Of a DNA stretch of 39,419 bases, positions 1-8,636 are shown one piece after another (position 1 is the stretch's first letter; each line of letters starts with the position of its first letter). A program made the translations under genes and the position numbers. Source of the stretch: Fibrobacteria bacterium GUT31. GTDB lineage: Bacteria > Fibrobacterota > Fibrobacteria > Fibrobacterales > Fibrobacteraceae. The stretch is taken from the NCBI GenBank assembly GCA_001462225.1, contig LIUH01000018.1, positions 1 through 39,419 on the forward strand, given 5' to 3'. Below the pieces are notes generated by a model that saw nothing but the letters and a program-made list of their open reading frames with translations, did not search any database and was not told the DNA's origin.

Positions 1-750
1 GTGCGAAACCAGTTCGTAAAATTCCTTATACTGTTTCTCCTCTATGCCTTTTGCGCTTTGCCGCCAAAGGGCTGGTTTTTCGTTCAGCCTCTCGACATTT
101 TCCTTTTTGTCTTTGTCCAGCGAATGGACGTAAATCGGGTGAGTGACAAATTCGCTGTATTTGCGAACTATGCTTTTTACTTTCCAGTCCTGCGAGAAGT
201 CTTTGCAGTCGTCTTCGTCTTTCAGGTAAATTGTGATTTTTGTTCCGGCTTTTTCTTTTGGCAGTTCATCTATGGAAAAATCCCCTGTACCTTCGGATAC
301 CCACTGGTAGCCTTGTTCTTCGCCGGCTTTTTTGGAATGCACTTCCACCTTGGAGGCTGCCATAAAAACACTGTAAAATCCAACACCGAACTGCCCGATT
401 AAATTCACATCTCTTTTCGCATCACCCGTTATGCTCTGCAAAAAATTCTTTGTTCCGGAGCGAGCTATGGTACCAAGGTTCTGAATTAAATCCTCTTTGT
501 TCATGCCGATTCCGTTATCTTCCACAGTGAGGATTTTGGTTTCGTCGTTTGCGGCTATGTCTATGCGCAGTTCCGTGCTTGCAGGCAAGAGTTCCGGGTT
601 GGATATGGACAAAAATCTGAGTTTATCCAAAGCGTCCGCCGCATTTGAAACCAATTCCCGCAAGAATATCTCCTTATTGCTGTACAAAGAATGAATCATC
701 AAGTGCAACAACTCGCGAACTTCCGTTTGGAATTCCATTTTTTCCGACAT
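1..750 (-). CDS. htpG: Molecular chaperone HtpG (Hsp90), N-terminal part, runs off the window
   Basis: The minus strand reads open for 250 codons from the ATG at 748-750 to the window edge. It begins MSEKMEFQTEVRELLHLMIH and contains the Hsp90 ATP-lid/GHKL motifs in order: NKEIFLRELVSNAADALDKL (about residues 24-43), VEDNGIGM (about 75), LGTIARSGT (about 91) and GQFGVGFYS (about 118). This is the complete N-terminal ATPase domain plus the start of the middle domain; the C-terminal part lies outside. HtpG is a cytosolic ATP-dependent chaperone. The Shine-Dalgarno GGAG lies 5 nt before the ATG. The gene is transcribed divergently from the envelope operon, with promoters sharing a -35 hexamer. 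I see no CIRCE-type inverted repeat upstream. Plus-strand open frames over this region are shadows. Confidence 0.97.
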   Translation of the reverse strand, partial: MSEKMEFQTEVRELLHLMIHSLYSNKEIFLRELVSNAADALDKLRFLSISNPELLPASTELRIDIAANDETKILTVEDNGIGMNKEDLIQNLGTIARSGTKNFLQSITGDAKRDVNLIGQFGVGFYSVFMAASKVEVHSKKAGEEQGYQWVSEGTGDFSIDELPKEKAGTKITIYLKDEDDCKDFSQDWKVKSIVRKYSEFVTHPIYVHSLDKDKKENVERLNEKPALWRQSAKGIEEKQYKEFYELVSH

Positions 751-781
751 AATTTCTCCAAATGAATGAAATTTTTTTGGA

Positions 782-810
782 AATATAGAAAAAAACAAAG
801 TACCTTTACA
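782..810 (-). promoter_or_regulatory. Promoter of htpG
   Basis: On the minus strand TGTAAA (805-810) is followed by exactly 17 nt and TATATT (782-787), 32 nt before the htpG ATG. The -35 hexamer is the same six base pairs used by the opposite promoter. Confidence 0.6.
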
Positions 811-833
811 GGCACGGAAATTTTTTCTATATT
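805..833 (+). promoter_or_regulatory. Promoter of the 864-5263 envelope operon
   Basis: TTTACA (805-810), a 17-nt spacer and TATATT (828-833) form a sigma70-type promoter 30 nt before the first ATG at 864. It overlaps the divergent htpG promoter at the -35 element. Confidence 0.65.
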
Positions 834-863
834 CTCTCTAAATAATTAAATGTAGGAGTTTTT

Positions 864-971
864 ATGAGCAGGTTAGTTACCTATGTCGTCATTGCCGCAA
901 CAGTTATAGTTTCTGTAGCGATAGCTTTTGTCGTTATACGCAAGCGCAAAAATTTAATTGAGGAGGATTAA
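864..971 (+). CDS. 35-residue single-pass membrane peptide
   Basis: A short ORF, MSRLVTYVVIAATVIVSVAI then a basic tail (RKRKN) and acidic end (LIEED), follows a TAGGAG Shine-Dalgarno spaced 7 nt from the ATG and lies just downstream of a good promoter. Residues 5-25 form one hydrophobic helix, followed by positive charges, giving an expected N-out/C-in single-pass topology. Its last codons (GAGGAGGATTAA) provide the Shine-Dalgarno for the next gene, so translation of the two is probably coupled. I do not recognise a family. It may be a small accessory subunit of the downstream membrane protein or merely a leader peptide. The coding call rests on the ribosome site, promoter position and coherent membrane helix. 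Confidence 0.6.
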   Translation: MSRLVTYVVIAATVIVSVAIAFVVIRKRKNLIEED

Positions 972-977
972 CAGTCT

Positions 978-3392
<2,415 letters not shown>

Positions 3393-3393
3393 T

Positions 3394-4401
3394 GTGAAAA
3401 TAGCCATAGACGCACGCATGATGAATAAAAGCGGTATTGGGACTTATATTAAACACATGATAAAAAATGTAGGCTACAATATTGTTTTAGACAATTCAAA
3501 TTTCCCGTGCAAAAATTACAGCATAAAAGAGCAGTTGTTTTTCCCTTACAAAAAACTTCGCAGAGAAAAAATTGATGTTTTGCATATTCCGCATTTGAAC
3601 ATTCCGATTTTTTATCGCGAAAAACTCATAGTTACAATACACGATTTAACGCATTTAAGATACCCGCAATTTTTACCGAGCAAATTCCATTATCATTATT
3701 TTAAATTCATGCTCGGAACAGCAACGAAAAAAGCATCTAAAATTTTAACGGATTCTCATAATACAAAAAAAGACATAATGGAATTTTTTAATGTTGAGCC
3801 GACTAAAATAAAGGTTATATATTTAGGAGTGGGAAAAGAATTTGTGATTAAAGAAAAAGAGCAGATTTTTTATCTTTACGAAAAATATAATATTCCGCAA
3901 GGGAAAAAGATTATTTTGTACGTAGGCAATTTATTGCCTCATAAGAATTTAAGCGGTTTATTAAAAGCTATTCATTTAATAAAAGAAGATTACGTTTTGA
4001 TTTTAGCCGGGAAAAGTTTTAAAAACAGATACGAGCAAAAACAAGAAAAAGCCTCCATTGTTTACGCCGGCGAGGTGAGCCAAGATGAACTTGTGGATCT
4101 TTATAATCTGGCAGATTTATCCGTGCTGCCTTCTCTTTACGAAGGATTTGGCTTGCCTGTTTTGGAGAGTTTTGCCTGCGGAACTCCCGTAGCGTGTTCC
4201 AACACTTCCAGTTTGCCGGAGGTTGGCGGAAATCATGCTTTTTATTTTGACCCAAAAAATGAAAACGATATTGCAGATGCAATAAATAAGGCTTTTGAAT
4301 GGAAAGACAGCCCGCTTGCTTTAAGGGAATACGCTTTGCAATTCTCTTGGAAAAAAACGGGCAGGGAAACTCTGGATGAAATCAATTCCTTGGCAAATTA
4401 A
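3394..4401 (+). CDS. Glycosyltransferase family 4 (GT-B fold)
   Basis: The best start is GTG 3394, with AGAAGGG 6 nt upstream; an earlier in-frame TTG at 3370 has no ribosome site. The protein of about 335 residues begins VKIAIDARMMNKSGIGTYIK, the usual GT4 N-terminus. It carries the nucleotide-sugar binding region LPSLYEGFGLPVLESFACGT with the E-x7-E pair (EGFGLPVLE) and the trailing P-V-A...SSLPEVGG. It should be a retaining, cytosolic or membrane-associated transferase that adds a sugar from an NDP-sugar to a polysaccharide or lipid carrier. Donor and acceptor cannot be read from sequence. The start lies 1 nt after the stop of the YfhO-like gene, and its end overlaps the next gene by 26 nt, so all three are one operon, probably for surface glycan assembly. 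Confidence 0.9.
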   Translation: MKIAIDARMMNKSGIGTYIKHMIKNVGYNIVLDNSNFPCKNYSIKEQLFFPYKKLRREKIDVLHIPHLNIPIFYREKLIVTIHDLTHLRYPQFLPSKFHYHYFKFMLGTATKKASKILTDSHNTKKDIMEFFNVEPTKIKVIYLGVGKEFVIKEKEQIFYLYEKYNIPQGKKIILYVGNLLPHKNLSGLLKAIHLIKEDYVLILAGKSFKNRYEQKQEKASIVYAGEVSQDELVDLYNLADLSVLPSLYEGFGLPVLESFACGTPVACSNTSSLPEVGGNHAFYFDPKNENDIADAINKAFEWKDSPLALREYALQFSWKKTGRETLDEINSLAN

Positions 4402-5263
4402 ACTGGCTATTAGCATTTTGCTTTTGGCTTTGGTAGTTTGGAAATTCCCGGTTTTCGACATAATAGCGAATTTAAAAGATGCGCGCTTGGGCTGGATTTT
4501 GCTCGCATTTTTGCTCGGCGAACTCATTATATTAAGTCAAGCATTTCGCTGGCATTATCTTTTGCTCACACCCAAAGAGCAAAAACCCAAGTTCAACGTA
4601 CTTTTGAAATACACTGTGATTGGCTATCTTTTTAATCTGTTTGCACCCGGCGGGGTTGGCGGAGATGTTTACCGTTCCGTAGCTCTAGGCAAAGCGCACA
4701 ATGTTATAGCGGGTAGCGTAGTTTCTGTTTTTGTTGCCAGAATTTTAGGACTTATCGCTTTGTGCCTGCTGTTTTGGCTCGCGTTGCCTCGCTTTGAGCA
4801 GATTCCTAAACAAGCTATTTGGTTTATGGCCGCCGTATCGTTGTTTTTAATATTATTATGTATTTGCTTGGTGTTTAATCCTTTCAAAAAAGGAAAATTC
4901 GGGCAATTTGCACAAAAGTTAAGGGATTACAAAAAATATCCCTTGCGATTGCTTGCAGCGATGTTCGGCTCGCTTTTTATGCAGGTTTTAGTTGTTTTAA
5001 TGCAACTGGCGCAATTCAAAGCGGTTGGCATTTCCGTTCCTATGAGCTTGGTTTTTATTGTTGTTCCCGTTACGGTTTTGTTAACGACCATTCCGATTTC
5101 TTTTAACGGCATTGGGGTTAGAGAATGGAGCATGCTTTCCTTAACCGCTTATGCGATAAATCCCGAGCAACTGCTGGCATCTTTGCTTTTGGGTTATGCG
5201 ATGGTTATTTTGCAAGCGGTTCAGGGAGGCATACTCTTTGCTAATCACGCCTTCTTCAAATAA
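4376..5263 (+). CDS. Lysylphosphatidylglycerol synthase-like membrane protein (UPF0104 / PF03706)
   Basis: The protein has 295 residues with about eight hydrophobic helices. It shows the family signature NLFAPGGVGGDVYRSVALGK near residue 84 and a second conserved stretch, TTIPISFNGIGVREW, near 240. The family includes the flippase/transmembrane half of MprF and AglD-like proteins; free-standing members usually accompany glycosyltransferases and are thought to act on lipids or lipid-linked glycans. The start (ATG 4376) lies inside the GT4 gene (26-nt overlap), consistent with translational coupling. Its 3' end overlaps the convergent glgB gene by 19 bp, leaving no room for a separate terminator. 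Confidence 0.85.
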   Translation: MKSIPWQIKLAISILLLALVVWKFPVFDIIANLKDARLGWILLAFLLGELIILSQAFRWHYLLLTPKEQKPKFNVLLKYTVIGYLFNLFAPGGVGGDVYRSVALGKAHNVIAGSVVSVFVARILGLIALCLLFWLALPRFEQIPKQAIWFMAAVSLFLILLCICLVFNPFKKGKFGQFAQKLRDYKKYPLRLLAAMFGSLFMQVLVVLMQLAQFKAVGISVPMSLVFIVVPVTVLLTTIPISFNGIGVREWSMLSLTAYAINPEQLLASLLLGYAMVILQAVQGGILFANHAFFK

Positions 5264-7461
5264 ATTCCTCCCAAAGGCGGAACCATCAATTCCAAACTGA
5301 ATTGCCTGCCATGCGAGGGAATGTCTTCCGTCCAGCGTTCACCGGCGTTGCCCATGTTGCTACCGCCCCAAAGCTGGGAATCCGAGTTGAAAATCTCAAG
5401 CCATTTTCCGCCTGCCGGTGCCCCTAAGCGGTAAGGCGCTCTGGGAACAGGCGTAAAGTTGAATATGCACAGAATAAGCTCTCCGTTTCTGGAACGGCGG
5501 AAAAAACTCAGTATGGAATTATCAACATCATCGCAGGTAATCCATTCAAAGCCGTCCCAGTGGTGATCTATTTCCCAAAAAGCACGTTCCGATTTGTATA
5601 ATGCACCAAGGGTTCTCATCATATTGTGAAGCCCGTTGTGAACCTCAAAACCCAGCAAATGCCAATCCAAAGAATGCTGCTCTTCCCATTCCTTGCCCTG
5701 ACCGAACTCGCTGCCCATAAACAGAAGTTTTTTACCGGGGTGTGCATACATAAAGGCATAAGCCAAACGCAAATTCGCAAACTGCTGCCAGCAATCACCC
5801 GGCATTTTGCTCAACATACTGCCCTTTCCGTGAACAACCTCATCGTGCGAAAGAACCAAAATGAAGTTTTCCGAATAAGCGTAAATCATGCTGAATGTCA
5901 AGTTGTGGTGATGGTATTTTCTGTGGATGGGTTCCTTGCTTATGTAGGTTAAAAAATCGTTCATCCAGCCCATGTTCCATTTGTAGTGAAAGCCAAGGCC
6001 GCCGAGTTCCGGCGGGCGGGTTATGCTTGGGAAACTCGTGGATTCCTCTGCGATGAAAATCGCATGGGGAGCGTGTTTGCCCATTATGCTGTTCAAATGC
6101 TTTAAAAATTCAATGGTATCGTAGTTTATATTGCCGCCGTCTTTGTTGGGAATCCACTCGCCGGCGTTCCTGCCGTAATCCAAGTAAAGCATACTGGCAA
6201 CGGCATCGACACGGAGGCCGTCTGCATGGAATTCACGCAGCCAGTACATCGCATTTGAAATCAAAAAATTTGCGACTTCTCTGCGGCCATAGTTGAAAAT
6301 ATAGGTTCCCCAGTGCGGATGCTCGCCCTGCCTTGGGTCTGAATGTTCATAACACGCGCTGCCGTCAAAACGCCCAAGCGCATGGCCGTCTTTGGGAAAG
6401 TGCGCCGGCACCCAGTCCAAAATAACACCGATGTTGCTCTGGTGGCATTTATCCACAAAATGGCGAAACTGGTCCGGAGAGCCATACCTGCTGGTAGGGG
6501 CAAAGTAACCGGTGACCTGATAGCCCCAGGATTGGTCAAGAGGATGCTCCATTACCGGCATAAATTCAATGTGCGTATAGCCCATTTCCACAACATAAGG
6601 TATCAAGGTTTCCGCAAGTTCGTCCCAATTCAAAAAGCGTTCGGGATTATCGGGGTCGCGTTTCCAAGAACCGGGATGAACTTCGTAAATGTTCATAGGG
6701 CTGCCGAAAACCTGCGTTGCGCTGTGAGTTCGCATATAAAGGTCGTCTCCCCATTCGTAGCCGTCTAAGTGCGCTACTACAGAGGCGGTGTTCGGGCGAA
6801 GCTCGCTGAATTTTGCAAGAGGATCGGCCTTTTGATACATATTGCCTTCTTTGGAATGCAGTTCAAAGCGGTAAAGCTCGCCCTCTCCTATTTCCGGAAT
6901 GAATATCTCCCAAATTCCGCTATTTCCGCGAACTCGCATTTGATGCCTATGCCCGTCCCAAGAATTGAAGTTGCCTATAACCGAGGCAGCGCGGGCATTT
7001 GGTGCCCACACGGAGAACAGAACGCCTTTAATCCCTTCTACCTCTTCAAGGTTTGCGCCGAGTTTGCGGTAAAGTTCGTAATGAACGCCGGTTTGCATCA
7101 GGTGGAGATCAAAATCAGTAAGTACGGGCGGGAAAGCATAAGGGTCAAGGACTGAGTATTCAACCCCATTTTCCAGCTCTACATTTAGCCTGTATAAAAA
7201 ATGCTCGAATTTTTCCTCTATCTGCGCTTCAAAAAAGCCGGAATTGCCGAGTTTTTCCAAATTAAATTTGCGGGATTTATCCAATGCCTCGCCGGAAATT
7301 GCTTTGGCACCGGGCAAATAAACCCTAACACTCATTTTGCTTCCCTTGCTTATGGGGTGTAGTCCCAGTATTGAAAACGGGTCTGCGCACATAAAATCAT
7401 TCAAAACCTGCATATTTACAGGCTTAATCGTTGTCCATTTCAGCCACTTAGGAGCACTCAT
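5245..7461 (-). CDS. glgB: 1,4-alpha-glucan branching enzyme GlgB
   Basis: A full-length GH13 branching enzyme of 738 residues (E. coli GlgB has about 730). It has an N-terminal beta-sandwich module, then a CBM48 region (GVLFSVWAPNARAASVIGNF, about 147-166), then the catalytic barrel. Catalytic residues are visible: nucleophile Asp419 in DGLRVDA, acid/base Glu472 in AEES, and Asp540 in LSHDEVVHGKGS. It transfers alpha-1,4 glucan segments to form alpha-1,6 branches in glycogen, in the cytosol. The start has AGAGG 6 nt upstream and a TATATT box about 30 nt upstream (7492-7497). No other glycogen gene is adjacent, so it stands as a single gene. The carboxyl end overlaps the convergent membrane-protein gene. 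Confidence 0.97.
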   Translation of the reverse strand: MSAPKWLKWTTIKPVNMQVLNDFMCADPFSILGLHPISKGSKMSVRVYLPGAKAISGEALDKSRKFNLEKLGNSGFFEAQIEEKFEHFLYRLNVELENGVEYSVLDPYAFPPVLTDFDLHLMQTGVHYELYRKLGANLEEVEGIKGVLFSVWAPNARAASVIGNFNSWDGHRHQMRVRGNSGIWEIFIPEIGEGELYRFELHSKEGNMYQKADPLAKFSELRPNTASVVAHLDGYEWGDDLYMRTHSATQVFGSPMNIYEVHPGSWKRDPDNPERFLNWDELAETLIPYVVEMGYTHIEFMPVMEHPLDQSWGYQVTGYFAPTSRYGSPDQFRHFVDKCHQSNIGVILDWVPAHFPKDGHALGRFDGSACYEHSDPRQGEHPHWGTYIFNYGRREVANFLISNAMYWLREFHADGLRVDAVASMLYLDYGRNAGEWIPNKDGGNINYDTIEFLKHLNSIMGKHAPHAIFIAEESTSFPSITRPPELGGLGFHYKWNMGWMNDFLTYISKEPIHRKYHHHNLTFSMIYAYSENFILVLSHDEVVHGKGSMLSKMPGDCWQQFANLRLAYAFMYAHPGKKLLFMGSEFGQGKEWEEQHSLDWHLLGFEVHNGLHNMMRTLGALYKSERAFWEIDHHWDGFEWITCDDVDNSILSFFRRSRNGELILCIFNFTPVPRAPYRLGAPAGGKWLEIFNSDSQLWGGSNMGNAGERWTEDIPSHGRQFSLELMVPPLGGIYLKKA

Positions 7462-7491
7462 TTTTACCTCTGTTTAGTTTGCTTGCAAGAG

Positions 7492-7497
7492 AATATA
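7492..7497 (-). promoter_or_regulatory. -10 element for glgB
   Basis: TATATT on the minus strand, 30 nt before the glgB ATG. The hexamer 17 nt upstream (TATAAA) is a poor -35. It sits beside the divergent -10 box at 7511-7516. Confidence 0.4.
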
Positions 7498-7510
7498 GAA
7501 AAAAATTTTG

Positions 7511-7516
7511 TATATT
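7511..7516 (+). promoter_or_regulatory. -10 element for the 7524-16642 gene run
   Basis: TATATT ends only 7 nt before the ATG at 7524, so transcription would start at or beside the start codon (leaderless mRNA). No convincing -35 is seen at 17 nt; TTGCAA lies 22 nt upstream. Confidence 0.4.
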
Positions 7517-7523
7517 TATAAGT

Positions 7524-8063
7524 ATGGAACAATTGTTTGCAAATATAGGCACGGTAGGCGGCTTGGCTGGAATAGCGGCTATATTGGCGGTTATTGTATC
7601 TCATTTCAAAAACAAACAGAACAATCAACTTGAAATGTTGGTAGCAGAATCCAAAAGCAACTCCGAAGCGTTCCGTGCCCAACTGCAAGCACTGCAAGTG
7701 CAAATTCAAGCTATGCAGGAAAATTTTGATAGCCAAATGAAAAATATGCAAGTCAGTTTTGAAAACCAAATGAAAGCTATGCAAGCTGACTCTAAAAGTA
7801 GCAATGAAGCCTTTCGTTCCCAAATTCAAGCTATGCAAACTGACTCTAAAAGTAGCAATGAAGCCTTTCGTTCCCAAATTCAAGCTATGCAGGAAGGCTT
7901 TGATAGGCAATTGAATTCGTGGAGAAGTTTGTGGGAAGCCTCCACGCAAGAGGTCAGAGAGCTTAAGATGGAGATTAAGGAACTGCGAGTGGAAAACGAC
8001 AAATTAAGAACGGAAATAGTTGAACTCAAAGGGCAGCTTAAAGAGCATTACAAGTTAGCGTAA
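7524..8063 (+). CDS. Membrane-anchored coiled-coil protein with 18-residue repeats
   Basis: The chosen start is ATG 7524 (MEQLFANIGTVGGLAGIAAI), giving 179 residues; an upstream extension would run through the promoter. Residues 10-28 form one membrane helix. The rest is a highly charged, Gln/Glu/Lys-rich coiled coil. It contains an exact two-unit tandem repeat of 54 nt (18 residues, [AT]DSKSSNEAFRSQIQAMQ) and several degenerate relatives (QIQAMQENFDSQMKNMQ and similar). The C-terminal 40 residues form a canonical heptad region (MEIKELRVENDKLRTEIVEL). No family is recognised. It could be a cytoplasmic scaffold on the inner membrane or an RmuC- or tape-measure-like spacer. No Shine-Dalgarno precedes the start. 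It is followed after 15 nt by the acetyltransferase gene. Confidence 0.75.
   Translation: MEQLFANIGTVGGLAGIAAILAVIVSHFKNKQNNQLEMLVAESKSNSEAFRAQLQALQVQIQAMQENFDSQMKNMQVSFENQMKAMQADSKSSNEAFRSQIQAMQTDSKSSNEAFRSQIQAMQEGFDRQLNSWRSLWEASTQEVRELKMEIKELRVENDKLRTEIVELKGQLKEHYKLA
7785..7892 (+). repeat. 54-bp tandem repeat, 2 copies
   Basis: Units 7785-7838 and 7839-7892 differ essentially at the first codon (GCT versus ACT) and encode 18 residues each in the coiled coil. The near identity suggests recent expansion or slippage. Confidence 0.9.
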
Positions 8064-8078
8064 ACGAATGAACCCCAA

Positions 8079-8630
8079 ATGACCGAAAAAGAAAAAATGC
8101 TCTCCGGCGAGTTATACACTGTTGACGATGAACTCAGACGTGATTTTTTGAATGCGAAAAGAATCACGCGACTGTTTAACAACACAACCGAAGAAGAAAC
8201 GGAATACAGGAAAAAACTTTTATCGGAACTTTTTGAAAAAGCAGGAAATAAAATATATATTGAACCGCCTTTTCGTTGCGATTATGGTTTTAATATTTCG
8301 ATAGGAGATAATTTTTACGCCAATTATGATTGCATAATACTCGATGTGAATAAGGTGGAAATCGGGAATAACGTGAAACTAGGCCCTCGTGTGTGCATCT
8401 ATACGGCGGGGCATCCTATAGAAGCGGCGGTAAGGAATTCGTTTTTGGAATTCGGCAAGCCGATAACGATAGGCAATGATGTTTGGATTGGCGGGAATGT
8501 CGTAATAAACCCCGGGTTAACTATTGGGAGCAATGTTGTTATAGGCTCCGGTTCTGTTGTAACTAAGAATATTCCCGATAACGTTGTTGTTGCGGGAAAT
8601 CCTTGCAAGGTTTTGCGTTCAATAGCTTGA
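8079..8630 (+). CDS. Maltose/galactoside O-acetyltransferase family (left-handed beta-helix)
   Basis: The protein has 183 residues, the usual length for Maa/LacA/NodL enzymes. The N-terminal helical cap (EKEKMLSGELYTVDDELRRD) is the family signature. Hexapeptide-repeat turns follow (IGDNFYANYDCIILDVNKVE, IGNNVKLGPRV), and the catalytic His sits in YTAGHPIEAAVR near residue 112. The C-terminal repeats end in the usual VVVAGNPCKVLR. The enzyme transfers acetyl from acetyl-CoA to a sugar hydroxyl, in the cytosol as a trimer; physiological substrates are often unclear. It lies 15 nt after the coiled-coil gene and 6 nt before the helicase gene, so they are probably co-transcribed although no functional link is obvious. 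Confidence 0.93.
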   Translation: MTEKEKMLSGELYTVDDELRRDFLNAKRITRLFNNTTEEETEYRKKLLSELFEKAGNKIYIEPPFRCDYGFNISIGDNFYANYDCIILDVNKVEIGNNVKLGPRVCIYTAGHPIEAAVRNSFLEFGKPITIGNDVWIGGNVVINPGLTIGSNVVIGSGSVVTKNIPDNVVVAGNPCKVLRSIA

Positions 8631-8636
8631 GGTTAA

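Noticed and set aside
1-694. Plus-strand open frames over the left edge
   Set aside because: They are antisense shadows of htpG, whose minus-strand translation shows unmistakable Hsp90 motifs.
7464-7949. Minus-strand open frame with repeated 'LHSLNLGTKGFIATFRVS' peptides
   Set aside because: It is the reverse reading of the 54-bp repeat in the coiled-coil gene, with no ribosome site or recognisable domain.
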